64,000 nucleotides of DNA, taken from positions 1,550,001 through 1,614,000 of the forward strand of contig NW_025954961.1 of the NCBI RefSeq assembly GCF_022376445.1, given 5' to 3'. The position numbers and the translations under genes are program-made. Of the stretch, positions 35,431-48,113 are shown one piece after another. This stretch comes from Fomitopsis serialis (taxonomy: Eukaryota; Basidiomycota; Agaricomycetes; Polyporales; Fomitopsidaceae). The stretch's first letter is position 1. Each line of letters opens with the position of its first letter. The notes below the pieces were generated by a model, which saw nothing but the letters and a program-made list of their open reading frames with translations, ran no database searches and was not told the DNA's origin.

Positions 35431-37617
35431 ATGGATCGTCCGGGACCCGCACACTCATCAGCATCGGAGTCCGCCAGTAGCACTATTTCCTCCGGCACCG
35501 CCTCCCAACCCCCTTCCGCACCTCCACCTGCTCTGGGCCCCCGACATTCGCCCGTCACTCCCCTCGCTCCCCTCGAATTCCTCCAAAATCAGCGCAGAGG
35601 ATCCATCACCGACCCCTCGCTGCACGCCAGACCATCGCTTCCGGCGCATCTTGCCAACGGCACTCCCTTGAACAACCTCCGACCACCCTTCCGCCGCCCC
35701 AGCTTCCCCTCGAGTCCCAGCTTCGGCCCCTCTACGCTGTATCACGATGCGTCTCGACCGCCGCCAGGCCCTCACCGCGCATCTTCACCGTTTCGATTCG
35801 GCGATGCAAGCATGCCGCCGCCAGAGAGCAGTAAGACGCGGCCACGACGAGCACCGCGATCGTCCTCTGTCGATGCAGGCAGGAGGACAGTTCTAACCGA
35901 TAGCATACCAGAGCTTGAGAGTGATGTTGGAAAGAGTACACGCGACAGCCGGGTAGAAAATAGATTTAGAGGTAATGCTGGCGCCCACGTGCAGTGCAGC
36001 TCAGCGAATTCACACTTCGGCTACAGACTCCAGCAGGGCGCAGGGGAGTGACGACATGGAGGTTGATCCGCAGGAGCATGGGCAGCCCCAGGAACGTGGT
36101 GGTGGGTTGCAACGCCTGCATGCCTTCCGTGAACCGGCCGAGGTGGGGTACAACGCGCGGCGACATTCCATTGCCGCTGGGTCGCCAAGTTTGAGCCTGG
36201 ACAGACACTCACCGGGGTGGCCTCAAGGCACGAAACGCAAAATACCCTCCGAACAGGACACGCCGTCTCCTGGGAACCAGGAGATCGATCCGCTGTTCGC
36301 TGGGCCGGGGGCTGCGAGCGCGATCAGTGATGAAGGTGGCGGACCCGCGCCAAAGCGGCGTGGGTCGGCGTTCGACACGCAAAAAATCGCACAGCTGAGC
36401 CTGAATGACCGACGAAACTCTGTGGATGCGCGGCTGGGCGGGGGAACGGGGGATCGTGGTGGTCGGGCGAGAGACGGGACTCTGCCGCGAGCTCGTCGTT
36501 GAGCGCGTCTACGCCTCCGTCGGCATTTTCCGGCGAATCGCCACATGGCCGACCTCCTGGCGGCATCGCTACTTTCGCGTGGCCTGCCAACCCGCAGGAT
36601 CAAGCTGCAATGCACAGCGAGGCCAACGTTAATATGGCGGGGCTCGCAGTGCATCCCTACGATCCCCTCACCATCATGCCTCCACTCGCATTCGCCCCAG
36701 ATCGCCGTATGTCGGTCCCCAACCTCCCACCAGAAAATTTGCCCACCCCGCCGTCCACGGGCCCGACGCGGGTGCTCCGGTCACGCTCCCGCCCTCCGTC
36801 GCGTGTCCGCGGCGCGAGTCAATCAGACCCCAGTAATGTCGCCGGTCCTTCGTCTGGCGCAGGCCAGACAGACGAGGCAGCAGCCCAGGAACTCCATCGC
36901 CAATTGAAGGACGGATCCACGCCCTACTCGCGCTCCCCGGAGCTGCGGGTATCCCACAAGCTCGCCGAGAGGAAGAGGAGAAAGGAGATGAAGGAGCTGT
37001 TCGACGAGCTGCGCGAGCACCTCCCAGCAGACAGAGGCATGAAGGCGAGCAAGTGGGAGATATTAAGCAAAGGTGCGTTCATGCTGCACGCGCTACGCGA
37101 CCATCGCTTACGCGCCCGCCGGTCTTTGTCGCCTTTGTCGTGCCTTTCTCCCGTAGCGATTGACTTTATCAACAATCTTAAGCACACCTGCAATGAAATG
37201 CAGCGCGAGATCGACATGTTGCGCCATGATGTAGAAACCATGCGCCATGGAATACCGCCACCCTACGGTGGAGGACCTCCACCACCGGGTGTGATGTATG
37301 GTCATGGCCCACCACCTGTTGGCGTCCCTCCGTATCCTCATCCTGGACCACCCCATTCCGGGCCACCACCCCCAGGACCGCCGTCTTCTTCCCACCAACC
37401 GCCTCCACCACACCATGTGCCACCTCCCGGTCAACCGCTTCCTCCTCACCAGCATCCAATGCACCAACCTGGCCCTCATCCTCATGCGCCTCCAGACGAT
37501 CCCGCATCACGACCTGCATCCTCACAAAGTATATACCCGCCCGGCATCGGTCCTGCGTCAATGATGCCACCTCCAGGGCCGAGCATGCTCGCTCCGAAGC
37601 CAGATCCGTCGTCATAG
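35431..37617 (+). CDS. bHLH transcription factor
   Basis: Nuclear regulator with a basic helix-loop-helix domain: ELRVSHKLAERKRRKEMKEL, FDELREHLPADRGMKASKWE and, after a 99-nt intron inside helix 2, AIDFINNLKHTCNEMQREID. The basic region H-x-x-x-E-R-x-R-R predicts E-box binding, CACGTG-type. The start is ATG 35431 (MDRPGPAHSSASESASS); the N-terminal 300 residues are Pro/Ser-rich and disordered. The C-terminus is a striking low-complexity tail of Pro, His and Gly (for example PPPGVMYGHGPPPVGVPPY). Between SVDARLGGGTG and SWWSGERRDSAASSS the frame shifts; one extra G in the G5 runs at 36440-36444 or 36448-36452 restores it. I cannot name the orthologue. Confidence 0.87.
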
Positions 37618-38215
37618 GACTGGCGGCGCACCCATGATCGCATTCCCTCGATTATAGGCTCGAGTTGCTCGCTGGGCGCGGGCCCTCATGTGCCGTTCGG
37701 CGCGCATCGTTTGCAAACATGGATTGGAAGTGGGCTTCGTAGCCTCGCGTTGCACGCGGACTACACGTTTGTAGGGTAGGAGACGACTATATTTGACGAC
37801 GCTCACGAACTTATTGACCCAGTAATTAATGTAAACTCTTGGACTTCGCATTTCCTGTAGAGGCCTTGCAAGTAAATCGTTGTCTTGTCCATTACATTAG
37901 CACTGTACAGCCGCAATGCATGTGTGTTCTCATTCGACGAGCTGCCAGTGGATGAGCGAATTAACTGCGTCCGCGAATCTGAGATTGAGTGTACGATCTC
38001 TGGTGCCCGATTTGGTCATTGCGCTCGGAGCCTTGGACAAGGACGCGCGGTAGTCATCCCCGCCACACCATGCTCTGACCCCGACCGCCACCATCCCTCC
38101 CACCACTCCCCGTCGATCCCTTCTGAATTGCCTCAGACTGACAGGGAACGACTAGACTGCCTCTGATACCCCCTTTCTACATCTATCCACCGACAAACTA
38201 GACGCGGTCGCAGCG
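37618..38215. other. Intergenic between bHLH and TFIIF alpha genes
   Basis: No gene seen. Contains the bHLH 3' flank and the promoter of the next gene, with a C-rich stretch around 38060-38110. Confidence 0.45.
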
Positions 38216-40453
38216 ATGGCCCCGAAACGCTCAGGCATGGACTTGCTCTTCCATCCGAAGAAAAAGACGACCCAGGCATCCCCTCGGAAAAAGGAAGGCA
38301 CACCCTCTGGGGCTCCTCGGGCAGTCCTTCACCGACGAAATCCCCACGCGCGCCGCTGGCGAAGCCACGGCCACCGAAACCTCAAGATAACGATGACGAC
38401 TTGCAGCCCCCACCGCCCGAGGGCCCTTACCAGGAGTTCAAGCTGGTCTCTTCCCAGCTGAACGGGTGGAAGTATGACGTGATGAAGTTCGACTCGCGGA
38501 AGCCGGTCGACTTCAAGGATTGGGAAAAGCCTATAAAGCTGAACAGGAAGGAGCCTCGCCGCGAGCCCGAAGATACCGCCAGCATCGAGGGACCGAAGCC
38601 CGTAGGGCCCATGCTTGGGCCGGATGGGAAGCCTGTTGTTGGGCCGGATGGACGTATTGTGATGGTGGATGCGGAGGGACGGCCAATACGGGCTGGCGAG
38701 GGTGGGAGCACGGGTGGCGACAGGGGGAAGGACAAGCCTGGGCAGAAGAAGCGGTTCCAGAAGAAGACGAGGCAGGTCTTCCTGGTGCCAGACGAGGTGC
38801 GGAAGCTCAGGAGGGAGGAGCGGTTCCCGTGGGTAATAGAGGACTCGGCTGGAGATGAGACTTGGGTGGGGAAGATGGAGGAGGTGGCGAAGTCGGAGAC
38901 ACATTGCATGTTCATGCCTGCCGACAATAGTACGTTCAAGCTCGTCCCAGCACATCGATGGTACAAGTTCCAAAAGAAACCAAAGTACCGTGTACCGACG
39001 CTGGAGGAAGCGGAAAAGATGGTAAGTACTCGACACCGCTGTGACGGCGTCATGCTACATTGTGCTCCGCCCTTAGATGAGCAACATCAAGAAGAACCAA
39101 GACCCTGAACGTTGGCTGCTGCGCAAGCGGAACGGTCAGGGCCCGTCGGTGGAGACTGCCGCTTTGTTCAAAGCTGAACGCGAAGGCAGTGGTGGCCCTG
39201 TGCCAAGCTCGAGTCTCGGCCCAGGGGGCCGCCGTCTCAAGGCGGTTGACGACGGAATGAGCGGTCTATTCGGAGATGACGAGGAGGAGGAGGGCGAGGG
39301 TGAGGGTGAGGGCCGTAGACGGAAAATGAAGCGCGAGCTTGGTGCGGAGGGTGACGTTGACGAGATGGACTTCGAGGAGACATTCGAGGATGATGAGCAG
39401 AACATGGAGCCCGATGATCGGGATGATGAGGAGGCGAAGGAGCTTGAGGTACGTTACTTCGCGAAGTGCGAGTTATATTCGTGTGCTGACTTAGTCATAC
39501 AGGAGCGGCTCAAGAGAGAGTACAAGAACGCGAACAAGACTCGGGAGGGATACGTCGACGAGTCAGAGGACGAGGACGAACCGACGCTCACCCGGGCGGG
39601 CAAGGGTTTACGCAAGACCCTGCAGAAGCTTGAGAAGGACGGAGGTTACGAGGAGAGCGATGATGACGAGAATCCCTACGCGAGCGGGGTACGTTCATCT
39701 GTTCATGAATTGACATGTTGTCTCACACCAACTAGGAGGAGGAGGAAGAGGAAGAGCCGATCCCCGTCCATACTGGTCCTGCTATCATCGTTCCCGAGCC
39801 GAAGCCGGGGCGTCGAACCTCAGGGATCTTCTACAAATGGAACAAAGACGCCAGCTTCGAGTCAGCCGTCTTCACAGATCAAGGGCGAGCCGTCCGACTC
39901 ACGGCCCACCTCCCCGGTCATCCCGAGCCACGGAGGGCATTCTGCTCTTGCGAAGCGGGCGATGAGTCCGAAGATGCCGAAACTCGAGTCGAACGGCATG
40001 GGTCGCGCTACGAGCCCGTTGGCAGTAGGGTCTGTCAAATCACCCAATGGCAGTCGTGCAGTCAGCCCTGCCCATGGAGGAAGTCGTGCCGGTAGTCCCA
40101 CATCCCCTGTCAGCCCCGCTGTTGCGAACGGCGTTAACGGCTCCGCGAAGCCGAACGACAAAAAGCGCAAGGCGAGCGATGATCCAAACACGAAGCCCAA
40201 GAAACGGAAGGCCCTCCCGCCGCTCGATGACCGCACGGTGATCGAGTGGCTCAGGCAGACCCCGAATGCAGCAACGCGCGACTGTATCCATCACTTCCAG
40301 CCGTATCTCACAGACAGCGTGAAGAAGCACAGGTTTACGACGCTTGTGAAGGAGGTTGCGCAGTTGAAGGACGGAGTTCTTGTCCTGCGACCTGCCTACC
40401 AGTCGGTAGGTGCGCCGTCACCTCCACAGGCGACCGCCACTGCTACGGCGTGA
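38216..40453 (+). CDS. TFG1: Transcription initiation factor IIF alpha subunit (RAP74)
   Basis: General RNA polymerase II initiation and elongation factor. The start MAPKRSGMDLLFHPKKK is followed by the dimerisation domain (GPYQEFKLVSSQLNGWKYDV, MKFDSRKPVDFKDW, FVPADNSTFKL-type segment at MFMPADNSTFKLVPAHRWYK). Next are MSNIKKNQDPERWLLRKRNG, an acidic middle (about residues 290-420) and a C-terminal winged helix (TVIEWLRQTPNAATRDCIHH, RFTTLVKEVAQLKDGVLVL). Two frame breaks are needed: one G is missing in the G4 run at 38309-38312 (joins GTPSG to the SPSPTKSPRAPLAKP frame), and one extra base sits near the G4 run at 39807-39810, after GPAIIVPEPKPG. Introns at about 39021, 39449 and 39689 are otherwise clean. 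Confidence 0.9.
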
Positions 40454-42549
40454 GTACGGCACATGTGGCGCTGATCGATATGCACGGACGCTTTCTTCAA
40501 TGTACTAGTATCCTGAGTGGGTGTATACGCGGTTATTCCAGCCATTTGCTCTGCCTCTAACTTACGAAGAGATGCCGTGTTGAGGCGTGCGCCTGTCTTG
40601 CGAGTTGTCTTGCGAGTCATTGGAAAATAGTGAGGGATCATCATCGTCTGTGACAACATGAAGCTTTCAGTAGATGTTCAGACCTGGTTATTTTTGTGCC
40701 CAGACTGCCTGACGTAACTAGTCAAAAGGCGACACTGCCGGCGGTTGGATGTCAGAGAACTTTGCTTGTGCACATGCAACATCAAGCCTTCGGAGTCCAG
40801 CCCTTGACAAGGTCGACAAACGGCCTAGCATTCAGAGTCACCGAGCTGTAATGTTGCACGGTACGCACACGCTACCCCCGGGTCACAGCGCGTGGTATGC
40901 CCTCAGGCTGCTGTAGCTTACCACGCCGTCGGACGCGTGAGTCTCCGGGCATGCTAGATAGGCGTGGATGACACGTTAGTCCACGACTTGTGTGCGTCCG
41001 CCACGAAGGACGCAGAACCTCACTGGCACGTTGCCATGGTTCACCAACGGTCTAGCCATCTTCAAGGTGCTTCGAACTCCATTCCCTTGAGTAAGCATAG
41101 CGAGCAGCCTGATTCACGGCAGCATGGTTCCTCATGTTTCTCGCGTGTGGATTGTCTAGCCTCCTCGTGCTTGCGTCCGCGATCGTTGCGTCGGTGGTAG
41201 AGATCCGCGTGTTTCTGGTACAGAGGCTGTGGAGATAATCATTCCTCACCTGCGCCACGCCTTGCACGGTCAGTAATATTGAAGCATTGGCTGTCCAAGG
41301 AGCTTCTTCACCGCATTCGTCAATTGGCGTTGGGACCCAAGGTTTCCCCATCGAGCACATAGGCTTCTCATAGCACCAACGCCCGTCGCTTCCTAGGGCG
41401 AGGCTGAGCTTGCGCTAACAGAGAGTGCGTGAGCAGCTTCTGGAGCCTGTAAACAGAGGTGATTTGCTCAGATAGGCTCGTGGACCATCTACAGCGGAGG
41501 GAACCATCAGCTTACAAGAAGCCCGGGTCCCTGCCAACCCTGCATGTTGAACATATCGTGGCAATAAACTCTGATCATCGATCTACGTGCCTGTCAAACG
41601 AAGTGAACGTGCCCAGATTGCCACTGTCCATGCAGATGAGGGTAATCACTAGCATGCCCGGTGGGTATTCAGTCTGAGAGATGGACGGACGCAATCCAGT
41701 CAGTGTGTAGATGCCGCACCATCCTATAGTGGCGGCGAGCTTTGTCGGGCCCGGGTCCCTGACACTAACGAGTTTGAGTCTCCTGGCAGCAGAACTCTCC
41801 TCATTGCGCGTGGCTAACTTGCGGCCTGCAACGGTGGCCAATCAATCACAGTTCCTTGCGCATTGCTGCTAAGAGGAACGCAATGACTTACCACAGCAGA
41901 CAGACCCCAAGCACGAATCACAGCATACGACTCGTGTTTTTGTGTCCGCAGGGCCGTTGTATCAAACCCGTAAAACAGACGATGTTAAGCCGGTGAGATA
42001 TTGCTGATGTTAGGCAAACAGCAAGCGAATGATGTTCTGCTCTGGAGTAAACGCGGAAACTTGTGAGTGCACAAAACGGAAGGATAGCATATTATGCAGG
42101 TAAGTGCCGATGCTACAGCCAAATGGTCACTGAATGTCCCGGTGATTGATCCAGAACCGCTCATAGACACCTCCCCCGGTGAATATCGAGGGATGGCGCA
42201 TGGAACCATAGTCAAACCAGCGCCCACGACGTGATCGATCGAGATCAACATCAACGTTCAACCTTCTCTTCATATAGGTTCGGTGTGCCCAATCAGCTTC
42301 ATTGGGCGTATGCGTTACCCCCGACCACCCAAGTGGCAACAAAGCTCCTTACACCGCAAAGCAATTCGTGACGGCGAATTGAGGTGCTCAGAGTGATTCA
42401 TAGGCGAGTCCGGTGGCAAAGATCGTAAACTGCCAAATAGACTGTAATAGAAGCTACGTTAGCTTGCATGACACTCCCTAGGACACATGTACAATTGAAG
42501 ATACACATACATAGACACCTCCTTATTCAAGCAACGCCCAACACATAAC
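40454..42549. other. Gene-free stretch of about 2.1 kb
   Basis: No gene seen. Open frames are short on both strands and share no domain with known families. Composition is closer to AT/GC balance than in the neighbouring exons. I looked for transposase or reverse transcriptase motifs, long terminal repeats and RNA genes and found none; a decayed mobile element cannot be excluded by eye. Confidence 0.45.
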
Positions 42550-45500
42550 TCAAGGGTAGATCTCAGCGGCGAGCTGGTCAATCAACACCTTCAGCCTGTC
42601 CGCTTCGTACTTCACCAACGTCGCATTGTTCTCGAACGTGATCGCCTCCGTGAGACCGGGCAAAGTAGTAGCCCCGTATCCTATACAAGACAGTAAGTAA
42701 CATGCTGACCGTCGATACCAGTAAAGGACTCACCGAGCCACTTCCCAGGTGCAACGCCGAGATGGCGGTACCACTCGCGGTCCTTAATACCGTCTGGGTG
42801 GATGAACCCTCGCTCGAACCCGACGAGCTTCTTGTTCACCGTATGGACGCGCTTCGCCGCTTGGATGAACTTCTCGCGCAAGTGTCTATCTACGCCGTCA
42901 AGGGACGTGTTGGCGTGGCAGCTATGGGCACCGTGTTCCAGGCCGCGCTTCCTCCGCTCGCGCTCCTCGCGCAGGCGTGCTGGTGCAGCCCGAGACGCGG
43001 CTTCGTCGTCCGGCTATTATCATCCCGCTTGACTGTCACAGGGCGGGGCAGTGGCTTATGTTCCGCGGTATCTTTCGCATACCTGGGTTTGTCTACCTTG
43101 TGCTTTGACACTTCGTGCAGGTCCTCCTCGCAAGGCTTGTGTAACAGCTCGCGGATCTTGCACCACGCATTACGCAGGCGGTCCCTAATCGCCTTGCGTA
43201 AAGCGATACGCCTCGCGAGGCGGATGAGCTCGCGCTCCGCCTCGGTCTTCTCCTCGTCAAGTGCCGCACTGGCTTCATGGAGCGAGTCGATCGAGGCTCG
43301 GAGGGAAGAGAAATCTACGTCAAGGGACGAGCGTTCCGCAAGCTGCTCAACACTGTCGCAGAACCAATGAGCTAGGCACGGGATACGACAAAAAGAGGCG
43401 TACCTGTCCAAATATTTGTCAAGCTGTACGGTATAATGAGTTGTGTTGATCGGGAGCACGACGGCATCGGCGAGACGGAGGGTCTGCAAACCCAAGAACT
43501 TGGCCACCGCAACCTGTGAAGAGATCCCCGTCTCAGCGACGGACGCAACCGTGAAACAGACTGTGCTTACGTGTCGCAAGAAGCCCGGATCAGCATACAG
43601 CTCCTGCCACCGCTCGGAGTCGAAGACGGAGTGATAATGATACACAGGGTCAGACCTCGTCGAGCTAAACCCATTGTTCGTGCTCGCAACCTACGCAACT
43701 CCTTGGTCAGCACCTCTTGAACCAGTAGTCAACGAAAACCCCACATACCCCGATCCGCTGCAAGAACACCGTATAGTCGCTCCCGGAGCCAAGCACACCT
43801 ACACCCAGCTCGTCCACAGCCATCTGTGCCAACTCATCTTCAATATTTTCCATTGCCTCGGCGTCAAAGTGGTCGCCCGTCCGCCCGAACAGCGGCCCTT
43901 GGTCGTTGCGCGCGTCCCAGAGCGTCAGCCCGGGCTTGGTCGGGTGCGCGATCTCCTCCGCGGCAGAGCGGAGGAAATGCGCGAGCGAGGGCGAGCCGGA
44001 GGCAGAGAAGCGCGAACCGGAAACGGAAGAGTCTTTGTGGGCGATATGGTCAGTGCGCCGAGAGGGAGAGAAGGGAGGAAGGACGTACCGAGGTTGAGAT
44101 AGCTGACGACATGGTCGTTGATCCAGTCCTCGAAGTCCTCGCCCCACTCGGTGCTCCCAATGAGACCGTACTGATGTGCGCGCATAGTCAGCAACAGGCT
44201 TCACTAATAGATGAACCGCACTTGCCTCTTCAGCATCCCAGCTCGCGATGACGATAGTCCTGATAGGCTTCCATCCTAATTTGAGCAGTGCGCCCAGCCC
44301 ACGGATAACCTCGTGAGCGGACGCAGTTCCTGAAGACGGGTCGGTTGCACCCATGACCTAATCACAGCCCATTCAGCCGACCGAACGCGGATGTAGCCCA
44401 GGTCCAGACATACCCATGCTGAAGAATGATGAGTATACTTCACACCCTCAGTCCTGGGAACTTACCATCACGATGATTGCCAACAACGACTACCTCGTCC
44501 TTTATGTGGCCAGGGATAACGCCCATCGTGTTCCAAATCGGAATGACCCTATCGTCCACTACACAAATCATGATCCCAGTCAGTTCCTACCCTGCATCCC
44601 AAAACGATCTGCGACCCACCGTGGTTCACCAATTGATAGTCCGGTTCTGCCCACCTTCTTCAATCTCCTGCAGAAGTACTTGGGCATTTGACCAGGAGAT
44701 GGGCAGACTCGGGATGGACGGGATGTTCGTCCCTTCCGTGCGCGTGCTGTTCTCGTAGGCTGGGTAGCCGGGAGTCGTCGGATCGCTGTATGCATACAAT
44801 TGAGCACGGAACACATCGTAGCGAAAGGGGCAGTAATGCCGTACCCTGGGTAAATGGAGAGGAATTGGGTACTTCCTCGCTGGACTGAGGTAGGGTTGCG
44901 GGCAGGACCGTCAGGGTAACTGTCGCAAGTTCAGTTCGCAGTCAATGTCGGGAGAGAGGACATACGCTTCGTAGCCGTTCTCAACTGTAACAGTCCCATC
45001 ATCGCGAGGATCCGAGTAGATGAGGCAAGCAACAGCACCGCGCTCCTGTGCGCCCTTGACCTGGACAATCCGAGGCGTTCAGATTCAGCGGCGACTCGGA
45101 ACAGCGACAAGACGCTACTCACCTTCAGACCACGGAAGATGCCACCATACCTCGTGATCACGACTGCGCCGTTCAAATCGACACCCTTCGCCTCGAGCTC
45201 GTCGTAGTCCTGCTTCCTCCCGTAGTGCGCATACACCAGTCTACCCTCCGCTTCGCCTCCACGACTCAGTCCATGAAACGTAGGCACCGCATCCGCATAC
45301 TTCCCCGCCTCGGGATCAGATTCGTCCGCGACCTCCTCTAGCTCCGCCGCCCACACTGCACCCCATCCTCACCCAAGATCTGCAGGCTGCGATCGAGAGG
45401 AGTGTTCATGACCGGGTAATACACATCGATCCATGCCGTCGGCGCATCTTGAGAAGCGATGCTGAGGGTCGCGTTGCGAGACTCGGCCGACCCTGCGGAG

Positions 45501-46033
45501 AAGACGGGCTCCGCGCCAGGAACGGGTATGTTGAGCTCGCGCTGGAGGAGGGCCAGAAAGTCTATGGAGGTCTTGTAGTCGCCTTCGGAGCCGGCGAGGT
45601 GGGGAGTGGTTGCGTACTGGCGGGAGGCGGCGAGGGCACTCGCGGGGTTCGGAACGGTCCTATGTGACAACACGGTATCAGGGGATATGCACGAAAGGCC
45701 CAAAGTTATGATAAGTGCTTACAGGAACTCTTGCTCTGCAAGCTTGCCGAATGGCACCTTGTTGTCATTGAGCCTGTACTGAGGACGCCCGACGCTGAAT
45801 GCCTGCGTGAGCCAATATCCCTGCTGACTATCAAGTCCCTTGGCGACCTCGCGAGCCGAGCTGCAGATGTAGTACACGAAAGTGCAGAACAGCACCGTCG
45901 CAACGACGAGCCTCTGTCTCAGAGCCTTCCGGTCACGCAATGGAGGCGTCGGGTCAGCAAGCGGTGTCGGAATAGCATCGCTGGGAGGTTGTTTGTCAAT
46001 AGCGCGTAATTCGGGAGGCTTTTCCGTGCTCAT
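42550..46033 (-). CDS. Glutamate carboxypeptidase II-like M28 peptidase
   Basis: Type II membrane metallopeptidase related to human GCPII/NAALADase and vacuolar Vps70/Tre-like proteins. The start MSTEKPPELRAIDKQPP is followed by one helix (LVVATVLFCTFVYYICSSA) near residues 40-58. Then come HLAGSEGDYKTSIDFLALLQ, a protease-associated domain with KGVDLNGAVVITRYGGIFRG, the zinc site GNHRD followed by MGATDPSSGTASAHEVIRGL, and ASWDAEE with YGLIGSTEWGEDFEDWI. The C-terminal transferrin-receptor-like dimerisation domain has VHTVNKKLVGFERGFIHPDG, EWYRHLGVAPGKWLGYGATT and LPGLTEAITFENN. About ten exons. An in-frame upstream Met at 46132 gives a longer N-terminus, but 46033 fits a short cytosolic tail better. 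Confidence 0.9.
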
Positions 46034-46393
46034 GGTGGTTTCACAAGGAGACCATGAGGAGCTGCGAATGAGAAGGTGTCTGCGGAAGTCGTCATTTCGT
46101 GGGACAGATGCCGCAGCGGCACCGTGACGCATTTACGAGGTTGGATGGTCTCAAACTCACCCCTAGGCCTCATAGACGGCGTATCACATCAAGGAAATGA
46201 GGCGCAATACGTTAAATGGTCTACCTGTGTCCTTGACATAGAACGTCTATAACATTGAGCACCACTGCAGGCAGTACTAGTAGACAGCGATTGCTTCGAC
46301 CGCCATGCAACGCTTAGACGCCCTAGATGGGCCCGCGCGATCGAGATCGCGGACCGTCGCGCGGGCGTCTATGTTACCACTTCTGCAGCCGCC
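46034..46393. other. Shared promoter region, M28 peptidase and URA4
   Basis: No gene. The two genes diverge from this 360-base stretch. No clear TATA box is visible. Confidence 0.45.
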
Positions 46394-47594
46394 ATGTCCG
46401 ACTCACTCGCCATCGCCGCGCCCGCCGACTTCCATGTCCACCTGCGCCAGGGCGAGTTTGCTGCCTTCCTTGCCCCCCATGTCCGCAAAGGAGGCTTCAG
46501 GCTCGCTTATGTCATGGTACTGGCTGCCTCTCTTCCACAACATCGGTATCTGACCATCGCTCCAGCCTAACCTCAGACCACCCATCTCCAACACCGAGGA
46601 GGCTCTCCTCTACAGGGCGCAGCTGCAGGCCGCAGACCCTACTATTGACTACTTGATGACTCTGTACCTCTCTCCAGAGCTCACGCCTGATGAGATCCGG
46701 AAAGCAAAACGCGCAGCGTAGTTGGTCCGTAGTTCCGCTTTCCGCCCTCGCGCTCACAGGTCGGACCGTGTGCTCAGGTGTCAAGTCCTACCCTCGCGGC
46801 GTGACAACCAACTCTGATGGTGGCATTGAGTCGTATGAGGCTACTACCCCGTGTTTGAGGCGATGGAGCAGGAGGACATGGTCCTCAACCTCCATGGCGA
46901 GGTCCCGTCGGACGCGTCCACCAACATCTGCGTCCTGAATGCCGAGCCTGCCTTCTTGCCTCACCTTCGGAAGTTGCACGCACGCTTTCCCCGCCTGCGC
47001 ATCGTTCTCGAGCACGCGACAACACGCGCTGCTGTCGAATGTGTCAAGAGCCTGGGCGACACTGTTGCTTGCACCGTCACCGCGCACCACCTCGCGCTGA
47101 CTGTCGATGATTGGGCCGGTCAGTCGTGGCACTTCTGCAAGCCCGTTGCGAAATACCCCGACGATAGGCAGGCGCTCCAGGACGTTATCAAAGAAGGTGC
47201 GTCGTTTGGAAATGAATCCTACCTACTCACAGTACATCTCGTTCCAGGGCATCCCCGTTTCTTCCTAGGTTCTGATTCGGCACCACATCCCCCGCACACA
47301 AAATCCACGGCCTCACCTCTGCACGCGTGTGCAGCGGGCGTATACACCTCAGCCATCCTTCTCCCCCTTGTTGCCCATCTTCTCGACTCGTTTGGCGCGC
47401 TCGGCCGCCTCGAGGGATTTGTGAGCACCTATGGGCGGGCTTTCTACCGCGTGCCCGTCTCCCAGAGTGAGGGCAAGGTGGTCATTAGGCGCGTGTTCGG
47501 TAGGTTGGTTGAAGAGCAGCTAGTACAAGGCAAGCAGAGCGTCGTGCCCTTCTGGGCAGGGAAACCGATCGGATGGGAAATTGTCGAGTCGTGA
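46394..47594 (+). CDS. URA4: Dihydroorotase
   Basis: Third step of de novo pyrimidine synthesis: closes N-carbamoyl-aspartate to dihydroorotate, zinc-dependent, cytosolic. The start at 46394 gives MSDSLAIAAPADFHVHLRQG, with the metal-binding HVHLRQG. Then follow PNLRPPISNTEEALLYRAQL, the carboxylated lysine in GVKSYPRGVTTNSDGG, LEHATTRAAVECVKSLGD, TVTAHHLALTVDDWAG and the aspartate of GSDSAPHPPHTK. Four short exons lie before the long central one. After GGIESYEA the frame must shift to reach PVFEAMEQ; the expected codons need one more base next to 46839-46842. Length matches single-domain fungal dihydroorotases. Confidence 0.94.
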
Positions 47595-48113
47595 AACGCA
47601 CTGAACTAACGGAAGATCACGGCACCCGTGTATCACAGAGTACACCATCATGTGTACCAAGAGCAAATCACATCACCAAGTACCCGTGTCTCTCGGTCGT
47701 CTCTTCTGTCCGATGCGAATGAGGTGATGGTTTCAGTGTCAATCTGTGCAACTGGCGCTGTTGACGGGCTAGCGACGATACCAGGCGCCCAATTATAGGT
47801 GCGCTGAGCTCATTGGTACTAGTTGCTCAATGGATAACGCGTTGGCTTATGAATTGGGTCCGTGATGCCGTCCTTGTCAGAGTGCGCTGCGATTATGTTT
47901 CATGGCGTCGCCAACCCTCTGTAGTGATGAACCCAGTCCCAAGTCACCAAGCTACCGATGCCGAGCCTTAAGCTTACACCGTCACACAGGCGGTGACTCA
48001 GCGCGCGTTGTTGATCTCGGGGCTACTTTATCAATGGGCATCGCTGGAGTATCGACTATTCCCTTCCATCGCCATCGTCCCTAGTAGCCTAGCCCGCACA
48101 TCCTCATTCCGTC
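47595..48113. other. Intergenic with a tRNA-like half near 47820-47865
   Basis: No protein gene. Bases around 47820-47865 resemble the 5' half of a tRNA (D-loop-like GCTCAATGGATAACGCG, anticodon-loop-like CTTATGA), but no matching 3' half or T loop follows, so I do not call it a tRNA. Confidence 0.4.

Noticed and set aside
38329..39036. 235-codon minus-strand frame
   Set aside because: Antisense shadow of the TFIIF alpha dimerisation domain exon.
40454..42549. Possible decayed transposon in the 2.1-kb gene-free stretch
   Set aside because: No terminal repeats, transposase or reverse transcriptase motif visible by eye; a repeat-library search would be needed.
47820..47865. tRNA 5'-half-like sequence with anticodon-loop-like CTTATGA
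   Set aside because: The A-box region has extra bases, and no 3' anticodon stem, T loop or B box follows within a plausible intron distance.
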